Shown here piece after piece: positions 12,434-22,050 of a DNA stretch of 64,000 nt. Source of the DNA: Poritiphilus flavus (lineage in GTDB: Bacteria; Bacteroidota; Bacteroidia; Flavobacteriales; Flavobacteriaceae). Where the stretch lies: assembly GCF_009901585.1 (NCBI RefSeq), contig NZ_WXYO01000006.1, forward strand, positions 248,001 to 312,000, read 5' to 3'. The notes under the pieces are model-generated. The model was not told where the DNA came from, ran no database searches, and saw nothing but the letters and a program-made list of their open reading frames with translations. Position 1 is the stretch's first letter; each line of letters begins with the position of its first letter. Made by a program: the position numbers and the translations under genes.

Positions 12434-12505
12434 TATCTATCGTCTATCGTCTATCGTCTATCGTCTGTCCTCATAGCGTATAGCGCATTGCGTATTCGCG
12501 ATTAG
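12434..12505. repeat. Degenerate heptamer tandem repeats between leuC and leuD
   Basis: TATCGTC occurs four times exactly in tandem (12438-12465), preceded by a partial copy. A second heptamer run with a different unit follows: TAGCGTA, TAGCGCA, TTGCGTA, TTCGCGA. The repeats fill most of the 103-base intergenic stretch of an otherwise tight operon. The 7-base period matches other repeats near 27953 and 30693. Confidence 0.7.
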
Positions 12506-12512
12506 CCTTTAA

Positions 12513-13928
12513 TCACGCCATCTCCGGTTCCATCAACTCCCTGGGGTCTGTTACCCTTCCGGTTATGGCTGCCGCAGCGGCGACCAGCGGACTTGCTAAT
12601 AAGGTCCGGGCACCGGGCCCTTGCCGTCCTTCAAAATTCCGGTTAGAGGTACTCACCGCATATTTTCCTGCTGGGATCTTATCGTCATTCATCGCAAGGC
12701 ATGCGGAACATCCCGGTTCCCTTAGCTGAAATCCGGCTTCTTCAAGGATCTCTAACAATCCTTCTGCCTTAATGGCCTCTTCTACCTTATGAGATCCAGG
12801 TACTAACCAGGCCGTCACATGTGCTGCCTTCTGCCTTCCTTTAACCAGTCCTGCAAAAGCCCTAAAATCTTCAATTCGACCGTTGGTGCAGCTTCCGAGG
12901 AATACAAAGTCGATCTTTTTCCCAAGCATAGCCTCACCTTCATTAAAATCCATGTATTCCAGGGACTTTTTATAAGTGGCAACACCACCTTCAATGGCCT
13001 CTGCTTTAGGAATACCATTTGAAATTCCGACGCCCATACCGGGATTGGTACCGTAGGTGATCATAGGTTCAATGGCGCTGCCCTCAAATGAGACCTCACG
13101 GTCGAAGACCGCACCATTATCAGTTTTTAATGTTTTCCAGTAGGCCATAGCCTTGTTCCAGGCCTCACCTTTAGGCGTAAATTCTCTATCCTTGATGTAA
13201 GCAAATGTCTTCTCATCCGGGGCGACCATGCCACCGCGTGCACCCATTTCAATGCTCAGATTACAAACCGTCATCCGGCCTTCCATACTCATATTGCGGA
13301 AAACCTCGCCGGAATACTCCACAAAATATCCCGTGGCACCTGAAGTGGTTAGCTGAGAAATGATATAAAGTGCCACGTCCTTAGGGGTGACCGCCTTATT
13401 GAGTTCACCGTCAATGGTGATTTTCATACTTTTGGGTTTGGGTTGCATGATGCATTGAGTAGCCAACACCATTTCAACCTCCGAAGTACCTATTCCAAAG
13501 GCAATGGCTCCAAATGCCCCATGGGTAGAGGTATGCGAGTCACCACAGACAATGGTTGCTCCGGGAAGTGTGATGCCATTTTCCGGTCCTATTACGTGAA
13601 CAATTCCATTTTTCTCATGCCCAAGACCCCAATAAGGGATACCGTGTTCTCTGGCATTTTGTTCCAGGGCTTTTAACTGATTGGCAGAAAGCGGATCCTT
13701 CACAGGAAGATGTTGATTCAGGGTAGGGGTATTGTGGTCTGCTGTTGCAAAAGTCCGTTCGGGATACAGCACTTTTATTCCCCTGTTCCTCAAACCTAAA
13801 AAGGCCACAGGACTGGTAACTTCGTGAACCAGGTGCCTGTCTATGAAGAGTACGTCCGGACCATTGTCAATACTTCTTACGACATGGGAATCCCAGACCT
13901 TATCAAATAGTGTTTTCGCAGCGTTCAT
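12513..13928 (-). CDS. leuC: 3-isopropylmalate dehydratase large subunit
   Basis: Aconitase-family catalytic subunit carrying a [4Fe-4S] cluster. The cluster cysteines are visible in [14 protein letters not shown] and in [10 protein letters not shown], and the [16 protein letters not shown] segment is typical. At 471 residues it has the family length. It is the first gene of the leu operon. A -7-like TAGTTTTG reads leftward about 22 bases upstream of the start. With LeuD it feeds LeuB, and it serves either leucine or the citramalate route depending on the synthase. Confidence 0.95.
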   Translation of the reverse strand: MNAAKTLFDKVWDSHVVRSIDNGPDVLFIDRHLVHEVTSPVAFLGLRNRGIKVLYPERTFATADHNTPTLNQHLPVKDPLSANQLKALEQNAREHGIPYWGLGHEKNGIVHVIGPENGITLPGATIVCGDSHTSTHGAFGAIAFGIGTSEVEMVLATQCIMQPKPKSMKITIDGELNKAVTPKDVALYIISQLTTSGATGYFVEYSGEVFRNMSMEGRMTVCNLSIEMGARGGMVAPDEKTFAYIKDREFTPKGEAWNKAMAYWKTLKTDNGAVFDREVSFEGSAIEPMITYGTNPGMGVGISNGIPKAEAIEGGVATYKKSLEYMDFNEGEAMLGKKIDFVFLGSCTNGRIEDFRAFAGLVKGRQKAAHVTAWLVPGSHKVEEAIKAEGLLEILEEAGFQLREPGCSACLAMNDDKIPAGKYAVSTSNRNFEGRQGPGARTLLASPLVAAAAAITGRVTDPRELMEPEMA

Positions 13929-14245
13929 AAACTAAAATCATTAAGCAAACAAAACTATTAAACCAACTCGTTTAAGGAAACTAAAGCGATAAAAAATTAC
14001 GACGTTCAACACCAGGTTTCACAAAATTCCCAAAAGTCTAAACTGAAGATTCCAGGCTTTTAAAACAACGAAAGAGGGTCGGATCGGCTTTCAGCCGAGA
14101 GCATTATATATTCTATTAAACGACTGGGAATACCGTAGTTTAACAGATCAAAGTATAGGTTTAACATAATCGTAACGATTTCAATAATAGACGATATCTA
14201 TCTTTAAACCACACCTATTCATTATAACTACTTAAAAACGAACTC
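13929..14245. promoter_or_regulatory. 317-base divergent intergenic region (leuC / DUF2911 promoters)
   Basis: AT-rich and without a credible gene. For leuC, TAGTTTTG on the minus strand (13957 to 13950) fits the Bacteroidota -7 element TAnnTTTG; the -33 region is not clear. A short hairpin (TCGGCT and AGCCGA with a 3-base loop, 14084-14098) lies mid-gap. No typical leader peptide with a run of leucine codons was seen. The promoter of the plus-strand gene is not resolved. Confidence 0.4.
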
Positions 14246-15355
14246 ATGAGAAAATTGTACCAGAAAAGTCCAGCCCTTCTTCTGCTGGCCACACTATTGT
14301 TTAGTGTGCAATCTTTTGCTCAACTCGACCTTCCTCGTGGTAGCCAAATGGCCAAAGTATCTCAACGTATCGGGATCACTGATGTCACCATAGTGTATTC
14401 ACGACCCAGTGTGAATGACAGGGAAATATGGGGGAAGCTTGTTCCCTATGGGATGAACAATCTTGGATTTGGAACCGCCAAGGAATCTCCGTGGCGTGCC
14501 GGGGCAAATGAAAATACGGTGATCAAATTTACAGACGACGTCAAGATTGAAGGACAAGCACTTAGTGCAGGAAAATACGGCCTTCATATGGTGATTGAGG
14601 AAGGCGACAAGGCAACCGTCATATTCTCTAAGAATCACGGGGCCTGGGGAAGCTATTTCTACGAGCCTTCCGAAGACGCCCTTAGGGTAGATGTAAGCAT
14701 GAAAGACATTCCCCATGTAGAACAGCTGACTTTCGCATTTAACGAAGTGGACGCGACTTCTGCGGTGGCTTCTCTAAACTGGGAGAAAAAGCAGATTCCC
14801 TTTAAAGTTGAGGTAGACGTAACGGATATTGTTTTGGCGGATATCCGCCAGAAGCTGCAGGATACCCCCGGCTTTAGCAGGCAATCCTGGGAACAGGCGG
14901 CTAATTTTGCCTTGAATAATGACGGTGATCTTGACGAGGCCCTCGGTTGGGTTGATGCCGCAATTGCCGGTCAGTTTTTTAGTCAAAAGACCTTTAATAA
15001 TCTTGGCATAAAGGCCAGGATCCTTACCAAGCAGGGAAAAAATGCTGACGCAGATGCCTTAATGGATGAGGCTATGGGAATGGGTACGGTTTTCCAGATC
15101 CACGGTTATGGAAGGCAACTCATAGGACAGGGTGAGAAAGAAAAAGCTATGGCTGTGTTCAAGAAGAACGCGAAAATGAATAAAGGACAATGGCCTGTAG
15201 ACTTTGGTCTGGCAAGAGGGTATTCTGCCATGGGAGATTATAAAACAGCCCTTAAGCACCTTAAAATCGCCGAAGGAAGAGCTCCTGATGCCTTAAATCA
15301 AAATGCAATTGCCGGATTCCTGGTAAAACTGGAAAACGGAGAAGATATTAATTAA
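14246..15355 (+). CDS. DUF2911 family exported protein with C-terminal TPR-like region
   Basis: A signal peptide (hydrophobic stretch about residues 8-25, ending SFAQ) exports the protein. Residues about 35-190 match the DUF2911 pattern common in Bacteroidota: VTIVYSRPSVNDREIWG, PWRAGANENT, GKYGLHM and WGSYFYEPSEDALRV. The C-terminal third is helical and repeat-like (EALGWVDAAIAG, NADADALMDEAM, KALKHLKIAEGRAPD), resembling tetratricopeptide repeats. The biochemical function is unknown. It stands alone: divergent from leuC and convergent with recG, with a hairpin terminator just after the stop. Confidence 0.85.
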   Translation: MRKLYQKSPALLLLATLLFSVQSFAQLDLPRGSQMAKVSQRIGITDVTIVYSRPSVNDREIWGKLVPYGMNNLGFGTAKESPWRAGANENTVIKFTDDVKIEGQALSAGKYGLHMVIEEGDKATVIFSKNHGAWGSYFYEPSEDALRVDVSMKDIPHVEQLTFAFNEVDATSAVASLNWEKKQIPFKVEVDVTDIVLADIRQKLQDTPGFSRQSWEQAANFALNNDGDLDEALGWVDAAIAGQFFSQKTFNNLGIKARILTKQGKNADADALMDEAMGMGTVFQIHGYGRQLIGQGEKEKAMAVFKKNAKMNKGQWPVDFGLARGYSAMGDYKTALKHLKIAEGRAPDALNQNAIAGFLVKLENGEDIN

Positions 15356-15380
15356 GAACGCTCACGTTGTTAAATGAAGG

Positions 15381-15408
15381 CGCCTGGTTTTTACCGGGCG
15401 TTTTTTTT
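15381..15408 (+). terminator. Rho-independent terminator after the DUF2911 gene
   Basis: CGCCTGGT (15381-15388) pairs with ACCGGGCG (15393-15400), with one G-T wobble and a 4-base loop. Eight T residues follow. It lies between two convergent genes and has a run of T only on the plus strand. Confidence 0.75.
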
Positions 15409-15421
15409 GGAGGACAAATGA

Positions 15422-17527
15422 TTAGCTGATGTAGGTCCAGATATTTTTGTGTTTTGTGATCTCGGAGTATGCCTGTCTAACAGATCTGTGCTGATCCATC
15501 TCCAGCAATGGGTCCTGTTCAAGCACTTTTTTGGCGTAAAACCGGGCAGTGTTCAGAATATCACTGTCCTTGATGATATCGGCAATCTTTAGTTGCAACA
15601 AACCGCTTTGTTGTGTGCCCATGAGGTCTCCGGGACCGCGCAGTTTAAGGTCTACTTCGGCAATTTCAAAGCCGTCATTGGTCGCAACCATGGTCTCAAG
15701 CCGGGTTTTGGCTTCGGAGGAAAGCTTGAAACCGGTCATCAGAATACAATAACTCTGCTCTGCACCTCGTCCTACCCTTCCTCTTAACTGATGTAATTGG
15801 GACAGGCCAAAGCGTTCTGCGCTTTCTATGATCATAACAGACGCATTGGGGATATTTACACCCACTTCTATGACCGTGGTGGCCACCATGATCTGGGTCT
15901 CTCCCCGGATAAACCTATTCATCTCGTAATCCTTAGCATCGGATTTCATTTGCCCGTGAACTATGGAGATCTGGTAATCCGGCATAGGGAAATCCCTGGC
16001 AATACTCTCATAGCCATCCATAAGATCCTTATAGTCCAGGGCCTCAGATTCCTTGATCAACGGATAAACCACATAAACCTGCCTGCCTTTTTTTATTTCA
16101 TCCCGGATAAACTGAAAGACCTTTAAGCGGTTTTGGTCAAAACGATGTACCGTTTTTACAGGTTTCCTGCCGGGAGGAAGCTCATCGATAACGGATATGT
16201 CCAGGTCTCCGTATAAACTCATAGCCAGGGTCCTGGGGATCGGAGTGGCGGTCATGACCAATATATGTGGGGGAGTAGCGTTTTTATGCCAAAGGCGGGA
16301 ACGCTGAGCCACTCCAAAGCGGTGTTGTTCGTCTACTATCGCCAGCCCAAGGTTTTTGAAGACCACCTTATCTTCCAGGACCGCATGGGTTCCGATCAGA
16401 ATATGGAGTTCACCGTTTTCCAGGGCTTCGTGGATTCTCTTTCGGTCCGATTTCCTGGTGGAACCGGTCAGTAATTCAATTGAGACCTTAAGTGACCCAA
16501 GCAATTCTTTCAGGCTGTTATAATGCTGGTTTGCCAATATTTCGGTCGGGGCCATCAGGCAGGCCTGGTATCCATTGTCTATGGCCAATAACATGCTCAT
16601 CAGGGCAACAATGGTCTTTCCGGAACCCACATCGCCCTGCAGCAATCGATTCATTTGGGCATTGCTTCCCAAATCTGCCCTGATCTCTCTTAGTACTTTC
16701 TTCTGAGCCGAGGTTAGTTCAAATGGAAGATGTTCTTCATAAAAGCCGTTAAAAAGATCTCCGACCTTTTCAAAGTTGAAACCCCGTATTTTTTGCTGTC
16801 TCCGCTGTTTCTTCATCAAAAGTTGCAGCTGTATAAAAAAGAGTTCCTCGAATTTGAGTCGGAACCTGGCACGGGCCAGTTCCTCCTGGCTGTCCGGGAA
16901 ATGAATGGCGCGCAGCGCAACTCGCTTTGGCACCAACTTCAGGGTATCCAATATGTCAGGAGCAAGGGTTTCCTGGAATAGTCCGCCCGTTTCTTCGAAC
17001 AATTGCAACACAAATTTGCTGATCATTCTATTGGTTACCCCTGAATTGCTCAGCTTTTCTGTAGACGGGTACACCGGTTGCATTCTGAGCCTTTTAGCAG
17101 GCTGCTGATTTTTTAAGATTTCCATTTCCGGGTGTGCCATGGAGAATTTGCCGTTGTACCAATTAACACGCCCGAAGACGACATAGGGCGTATTTAGTTT
17201 TAGATTTTCCCTGATCCATTTCTGACTGCGGAACCATACGAGTTCCATCTCCCCGGTATCGTCTATAAATTTGGCCACCAGTCGGCTGCCCCTCTTTTGT
17301 GCAACGGTCTTAATATGGATGATCTTTCCAATGATCTGAATATCGGCATTGCTGCGCTCCAATTGATTGATCTTATAGAATTGAGTCCTGTCTATATGTC
17401 GGTTGGGAAAGAGATTCAGCAGGTCCTGATAAGTGCTAATACCCAATTCCGAACCCAACAAGTCTGCCCTGTTAGGACCTACTCCTTTGAGATAAGTAAT
17501 CGGTGTTTGCAGATAATTGGAGTTCAT
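15422..17527 (-). CDS. recG: ATP-dependent DNA helicase RecG
   Basis: Superfamily 2 helicase that remodels stalled replication forks and Holliday junctions. The N-terminal wedge/OB region (TPITYLKGVGPNRADLL near the start) is followed by the helicase core: Walker A in GDVGSGKTIVAL, the Walker B-like DEQH motif, TATPIPRTLA, and a C-terminal motif VI region with QLRGRVGRGAEQSYC. The frame extends 25 codons upstream to 17602, but that extension is hydrophobic and unlike RecG. The internal ATG at 17527 (MNSNYLQTP) gives 701 residues, the family length, and leaves room for a promoter before the divergent M1 gene. Confidence 0.93.
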   Translation of the reverse strand: MNSNYLQTPITYLKGVGPNRADLLGSELGISTYQDLLNLFPNRHIDRTQFYKINQLERSNADIQIIGKIIHIKTVAQKRGSRLVAKFIDDTGEMELVWFRSQKWIRENLKLNTPYVVFGRVNWYNGKFSMAHPEMEILKNQQPAKRLRMQPVYPSTEKLSNSGVTNRMISKFVLQLFEETGGLFQETLAPDILDTLKLVPKRVALRAIHFPDSQEELARARFRLKFEELFFIQLQLLMKKQRRQQKIRGFNFEKVGDLFNGFYEEHLPFELTSAQKKVLREIRADLGSNAQMNRLLQGDVGSGKTIVALMSMLLAIDNGYQACLMAPTEILANQHYNSLKELLGSLKVSIELLTGSTRKSDRKRIHEALENGELHILIGTHAVLEDKVVFKNLGLAIVDEQHRFGVAQRSRLWHKNATPPHILVMTATPIPRTLAMSLYGDLDISVIDELPPGRKPVKTVHRFDQNRLKVFQFIRDEIKKGRQVYVVYPLIKESEALDYKDLMDGYESIARDFPMPDYQISIVHGQMKSDAKDYEMNRFIRGETQIMVATTVIEVGVNIPNASVMIIESAERFGLSQLHQLRGRVGRGAEQSYCILMTGFKLSSEAKTRLETMVATNDGFEIAEVDLKLRGPGDLMGTQQSGLLQLKIADIIKDSDILNTARFYAKKVLEQDPLLEMDQHRSVRQAYSEITKHKNIWTYIS

Positions 17528-17608
17528 CAGACTAAAATAAGTCTTACCTTGTACAACCGCAATAAACCAAAATGCTAAATTTGGTGTAGTATTTGCTTTC
17601 AAATTTTC

Positions 17609-19702
17609 ATGAAGTTGTTCCTTTTCCTTTTGGGAATTTTGCTATCCAACCAGACCCTGGAAGCCCAAAAACAGAGAGCTTTAGACTTTCTCAAGGCTGA
17701 TATTTCTATTCATATTGATTCTAGTTCACGGAGCATAGGAGGTAATGTACACTATACCTTTAAGGCCCTTTCCAAGGTAGATTCGGTTTTTCTCGATGCC
17801 CAGAACATGTCATTTTCCGAAGTGAGTCTGAACAACAGAAGCGTAAAATACACTTACGACGGGAAGAAGCTGGGGCTTTCCAAAAAAATGAAGGCCGGAA
17901 AAACCTACAGTCTGTCTATTCATTTTAATGCCGTTCCCAGACAGACCGTGTATTTTATTGGATGGGACGATAATATTCCGGATAATAATCAGATCTGGAC
18001 CCAGGGCCAGGGCAAATATTCCAGTCATTGGTTGCCTAGCTTCGATGACATGAATGAAAAGGTCATTTTTAATATGGACCTGACCTTTGACAAGAACTAC
18101 GAGATTATTGCCAACGGCAAGCTGGAGCGTACTGAGGAAAAAGAGGGATTAAAAACCTGGTCATTCAGGATGAATAAACCCATGAGCAGCTATTTGCTGG
18201 CCTTTGCCATAGGGAATTACAATAGGAAGGAGTTAATCTCTTCTTCAGGAATTCCACTGGAACTCTACTATTTACCTAAAGACAGTCTGTGTGCTGAACC
18301 CACCTACCGATATACCAGGCGGATATTTGATTTTTTGGAAGAGGAGATAGGGTTTTCCTATCCCTGGCAAAACTATAAACAGGTTCCGGTACGGGATTTT
18401 CTTTATGCCGGAATGGAAAATACAGGGACCACGATTTTTTCCGAGGCCTTTGTCATAGATTCTACGGCTTTTAAGGACAAAAACTACGTTAACGTAAACG
18501 CCCACGAATTGGCACATCAGTGGTTTGGCAATCTGGTGACGGAAGGCAGCGGAGAGCACCATTGGTTGCACGAGGGCTTTGCAACTTTTTATGCCTATCT
18601 GGCCGAAAAGGACATTTTTGGCGAAGAATACTTCTATTGGCGACTATACGATACCGCTAAGCAATTAGAGGACCTCGAGCAGGAGTCCAGAGGGGATGCC
18701 CTTACGAACCCCAAGGCAGGTAGCCTTACTTTTTATGAAAAGGGAGCCTGGGCACTCTATATATTATATCAGGACCTGGGGGAAAAGAATTTTAAAAAGG
18801 GGATCAGATCTTACCTGGAGAAGTATCAGTATCAAAATGTGACCATCGATGAGTTTATAGCTGAAATGGAAGATGCCGGTGGAAAGGATCTGCTTGCTTT
18901 TCGTGAAGAATGGCTGGAAGATGACGATTTTCCTTTTGATGAGGTCAAAAAGAGACTGATTAAGGCTTCCAGACCAATTAAGGACTTTTTCGATCTTCAG
19001 AAGGAAATGACCAGCAGTTCTGATCAGGATGAAGCTATCCTGGACAGATACTGGACGGCTACGGATTCCGAAGAACTGAAGAAACGCATCATTCTAAAAT
19101 ACCACAAATCACTATCTAACGAATTTTTAAAAAAGGCGTTTGACAGTCAGAAGCTAAAAATCAGGCAAGCGCTTTCTGCTGTAATCAGTCCGGTTCCATC
19201 GGAGCTCAGAACGGCCTATGAAGGCCTGTTAAAGGAAGACAGTTACATTACCGTGGAAAACGCGTTTTATCAACTATGGATACAATTTCCTGAAAGCAGG
19301 CCAAAATATCTGGACATGACTGCGGAAGTAGAGGGCTTTCCCAATAAGAATATTCGGCTATTGTGGCTGCTTTTGGCTGTGCTGACCAGGGACTATTTGT
19401 CTGAAGAAGATAAACAGCTATATACGCTGGAGTTGGTGGGCTATACTTCTCCACAATACTCTTTTGAGATCCGTCAGAATGCTTTTCAGCTACTCAACGA
19501 GGTACAGGGTCTAACGGATTCCAATTTAGTAGACCTGATCAATGCATCGGCACACCATAGCTGGCAATTCAGGAAGTTTGCCCGCCGCTTGTTAGATAAA
19601 TTACTGGAAGACGACAAACAAAAAGAACGACTGTTGCGGTTGTCCCAGGGATTGAACGATAGGGAAACGCGTTATCTAAAAAGTAAAATAAGCAAAAAAT
19701 GA
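17609..19702 (+). CDS. Exported M1 family metallo-aminopeptidase
   Basis: A zinc aminopeptidase probably acting in the periplasm or at the cell surface on peptides. It has a signal peptide of about 20 residues, an N-terminal beta domain, an exopeptidase motif AGMEN (267-271), and the zinc site HELAH (299-303) with the third ligand Glu322 in WLHEGFA. All catalytic elements look intact, unlike the M1 relative at 48911-51751. At 697 residues it includes a helical C-terminal domain. Its last four bases overlap the start of the patatin gene (ATGA), so the two are likely translationally coupled. Confidence 0.92.
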   Translation: MKLFLFLLGILLSNQTLEAQKQRALDFLKADISIHIDSSSRSIGGNVHYTFKALSKVDSVFLDAQNMSFSEVSLNNRSVKYTYDGKKLGLSKKMKAGKTYSLSIHFNAVPRQTVYFIGWDDNIPDNNQIWTQGQGKYSSHWLPSFDDMNEKVIFNMDLTFDKNYEIIANGKLERTEEKEGLKTWSFRMNKPMSSYLLAFAIGNYNRKELISSSGIPLELYYLPKDSLCAEPTYRYTRRIFDFLEEEIGFSYPWQNYKQVPVRDFLYAGMENTGTTIFSEAFVIDSTAFKDKNYVNVNAHELAHQWFGNLVTEGSGEHHWLHEGFATFYAYLAEKDIFGEEYFYWRLYDTAKQLEDLEQESRGDALTNPKAGSLTFYEKGAWALYILYQDLGEKNFKKGIRSYLEKYQYQNVTIDEFIAEMEDAGGKDLLAFREEWLEDDDFPFDEVKKRLIKASRPIKDFFDLQKEMTSSSDQDEAILDRYWTATDSEELKKRIILKYHKSLSNEFLKKAFDSQKLKIRQALSAVISPVPSELRTAYEGLLKEDSYITVENAFYQLWIQFPESRPKYLDMTAEVEGFPNKNIRLLWLLLAVLTRDYLSEEDKQLYTLELVGYTSPQYSFEIRQNAFQLLNEVQGLTDSNLVDLINASAHHSWQFRKFARRLLDKLLEDDKQKERLLRLSQGLNDRETRYLKSKISKK

Positions 19703-20607
19703 GGGCGATGGTCATTTCTGGAGGGGGAAGCAAAGGAGCCTTTGCCGGTGGGGTTGCGCAATACCTCATGCAGGCCCTTGGCCATTCCTACGATCTCTTC
19801 CTCGGTACCTCTACCGGCAGTCTGTTGATCTCGCACCTGGCCTTGCAAAAAATTCAAAAGATCAAGGATGTATATTGTTCGGTAGATCAGGACAGCATTT
19901 TCAGTAACTGCCCTTTTACCATTCAAAAGCGGTATGGCATGGCCAATATTGCTATAAATCACTGGAACGTATTGAGGAATTTCTACAGTGGTAGCAAAAC
20001 ATTTGGGGAAAGTCATAATCTTTTGAAACTGATCAGGGAAACCTTGACCATAGAAGAGTTCGAAAGCCTGAAAAATGGTCCTAAGGATATCGTGGTAACG
20101 GTTTCAAACCTTTCGCTGAATCAGGTGGAATATAAGTCGATCAATGATTTTGAGTACGATGATTTTTGCGAATGGATCTGGATATCCTGCAACTATACTC
20201 CATTTATGAGCCTTATACGAAAGAACGGCTGCGAATACGCGGATGGGGGCCTCGGAAGTATGGTCCCGATAGAAGAGGCCGTAAAACGCGGTGCCAAGGT
20301 GGTAGATGCCATTATTCTGCATACAGAGGTCACTCACTTCAACAGGATGCCTTCGAAGAACGTATTTTCATTGCTGACCAGTATGTTTGCCTTTATGCTG
20401 GACCGAATTGAGCAACAAAATATTCGTATTGGAAAGTACGTTGCCAACCACAACGATGCCATCATTAATTTCTACTATACACCAATAGTTTTAACTACAA
20501 ATTCTCTGATCTTCGATAAGGAGAAAATGACTTCCTGGTGGGAGCGAGGCTACGAATTTGCCGAGACCAAGAATACCGAAACCAGCGAGATAGAGCCGGA
20601 AAACTAA
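19699..20607 (+). CDS. Patatin-like phospholipase family protein
   Basis: A probable lipid acyl hydrolase using a Ser-Asp dyad. The oxyanion motif GGGSKG (8-13), nucleophile elbow GTSTG (36-40, Ser38) and YADGGLGS (catalytic Asp in DGG) are all present, so it should be active. No signal peptide is seen, which suggests a cytosolic or membrane-face enzyme. At 302 residues it is a compact patatin. It overlaps the M1 aminopeptidase gene by 4 bases; how the two activities are linked is not known. Confidence 0.9.
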   Translation: MRAMVISGGGSKGAFAGGVAQYLMQALGHSYDLFLGTSTGSLLISHLALQKIQKIKDVYCSVDQDSIFSNCPFTIQKRYGMANIAINHWNVLRNFYSGSKTFGESHNLLKLIRETLTIEEFESLKNGPKDIVVTVSNLSLNQVEYKSINDFEYDDFCEWIWISCNYTPFMSLIRKNGCEYADGGLGSMVPIEEAVKRGAKVVDAIILHTEVTHFNRMPSKNVFSLLTSMFAFMLDRIEQQNIRIGKYVANHNDAIINFYYTPIVLTTNSLIFDKEKMTSWWERGYEFAETKNTETSEIEPEN

Positions 20608-20634
20608 GTTTCAAAAGAATAATTCGCTGTTAAT

Positions 20635-21153
20635 TTACCAAAGCTCCCCAATTTCCTTTTTGATAAAGGTAAGGGCAGTGGAGGAGGGCGATTGCTTATC
20701 CATGGTTTGATTCAGAATGTCTTCCCTCAATTTGTCCGCCGAATCCGTTTCGCTCATCCCAGCTTTACGGATCATTTGGATGGTGGCGCTCTTGGCCGCT
20801 TTGATGATACTCCAGCACTGATCGCTCATATAGATCTGCTGAGAGAGATTGTGTTCAAATTCGTTTTCAATGCTTTTGATCAGTAGTTGCTCGTAGGAAT
20901 TCTTGTCTGCGGATTTTGGAGCTACGCGAACCACGAGGCTGGGAATAGAAATCCTTTCCAAAAAAAGAGCCATTCGCTCATAGGCCTGTAACCTAATGGG
21001 CAGGGCATTCTTTTGTGAATCCTTGTGAAGTAAAAAACGCCTCCTGCCATCTTCATTCCTGGTGTGTAATCGAAAAAAATAGAAGGCTACTGCTCCGGTA
21101 ACTACTGCTGGTAATAGGTATGCAAAAAGTTGAAATATTCCGTCTCCGGTCAT
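20635..21153 (-). CDS. Conserved hypothetical protein with one N-terminal membrane segment
   Basis: A 172-residue protein not assigned to a characterised family. It has one hydrophobic segment (about residues 8-27) followed by charged residues, then a mostly helical soluble region with IRLQAYERMALFLERI and NEFEHNLSQQIYMSD. That looks like a flavobacterial conserved family of inner-membrane-anchored proteins. Convergent with the patatin gene (27-base gap, no clear terminator). Same strand as the OmpA-like gene, 101 bases downstream of it, so it may be a separate unit. Confidence 0.7.
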   Translation of the reverse strand: MTGDGIFQLFAYLLPAVVTGAVAFYFFRLHTRNEDGRRRFLLHKDSQKNALPIRLQAYERMALFLERISIPSLVVRVAPKSADKNSYEQLLIKSIENEFEHNLSQQIYMSDQCWSIIKAAKSATIQMIRKAGMSETDSADKLREDILNQTMDKQSPSSTALTFIKKEIGELW

Positions 21154-21254
21154 GTGTTTGGCTTTATCCTAAATTGTTTCAGGGTTGGTTTATGATTGTA
21201 GAACGCAGCTTTATCTAAAAAATTATGGATGTAAACCAAATGACCCTGTGAGCC

Positions 21255-22022
21255 TTAATTCTTTATGCCTTCGCGTACCATAAGATAGAAAGCCCCGAAA
21301 TTTGGATGTAGCTTAAGATCTACCCCTTCTTTCAGATTTCCATCTCGCCCTCGGGACGTCAATCTGGTGGCATCTATACCAAAGTCCTTTTGCAATGAAC
21401 TGCTAACAGCTCGTGCCTGGCGGGATGCTAAATCAATATCTCCGGTCATAGACAGGCCTTCAACAGTCATTACGACCTCCGGATTGGCCTTGAGGATATC
21501 CGCAACCCTGTTCAACCAGTTTGATGCGGTTTCGGCTATTGAATCCGCGGTGTCACTCCCGAAAAGGGCATCCAGGCTGTTTGAGATGACCACGGCTCCC
21601 TGGGCCACCTTAACCTTGGCATCTTCTCCCAGGGTCTGCTTGGTATTTGTAAGCAGGACAATAGCCGTAGAATCATTTCGGCTAATCGCATCAGTGATCC
21701 CTTTGAGCTGATTTTCCTTAGCTTCAAGGCTGGCCAGCGCCTGATTGATAGCAGAAGAATTCTTGTTAGAGACCTCTGCAAAACTATTCAGGTTTTTTAA
21801 TAGGGTAGCATTAGCATCCTGAAGTTCTGTAACCTGAGATTCAAAGGATTCCGCCCGGGCAGTACTGGCCCTTTCTTTGCGGTTCGCTTCCGTTACCAGG
21901 TTCTGGGTTGAGTCCAGCTTTTGCTTTAGTTCGTCAATTTCCGCAATAAGTTCACTTTTTTTCTGTGCGTGGACGCTGATGGCGCTACCAATTATCAGAC
22001 TTAGGAGTAAAAGTTTTTTCAT
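21255..22022 (-). CDS. Exported coiled-coil protein with degenerate OmpA-like C-terminal domain
   Basis: A signal peptide (about residues 1-19, ending VHAQ) precedes a long coiled coil (about 20-125: LIAEIDELKQKLDSTQNL and following). The C-terminal 110 residues resemble an OmpA peptidoglycan-binding domain (VVMTVEGLSMTGDIDLASRQARAV, then DATRLTSRGRDGN), but the usual NxxLSxxRA core is modified. It is probably a periplasmic structural protein linking membrane and wall. Last in a tight minus-strand run with the three upstream genes (28, 22 and 13 base gaps). Confidence 0.75.
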   Translation of the reverse strand: MKKLLLLSLIIGSAISVHAQKKSELIAEIDELKQKLDSTQNLVTEANRKERASTARAESFESQVTELQDANATLLKNLNSFAEVSNKNSSAINQALASLEAKENQLKGITDAISRNDSTAIVLLTNTKQTLGEDAKVKVAQGAVVISNSLDALFGSDTADSIAETASNWLNRVADILKANPEVVMTVEGLSMTGDIDLASRQARAVSSSLQKDFGIDATRLTSRGRDGNLKEGVDLKLHPNFGAFYLMVREGIKN

Positions 22023-22050
22023 GTGGGCAATGATATTTGATCCGGATCAA

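Noticed and set aside
17528-17602. N-terminal extension of RecG
   Set aside because: The 25 extra residues are hydrophobic and unlike RecG; the internal ATG gives the normal length and frees promoter space.
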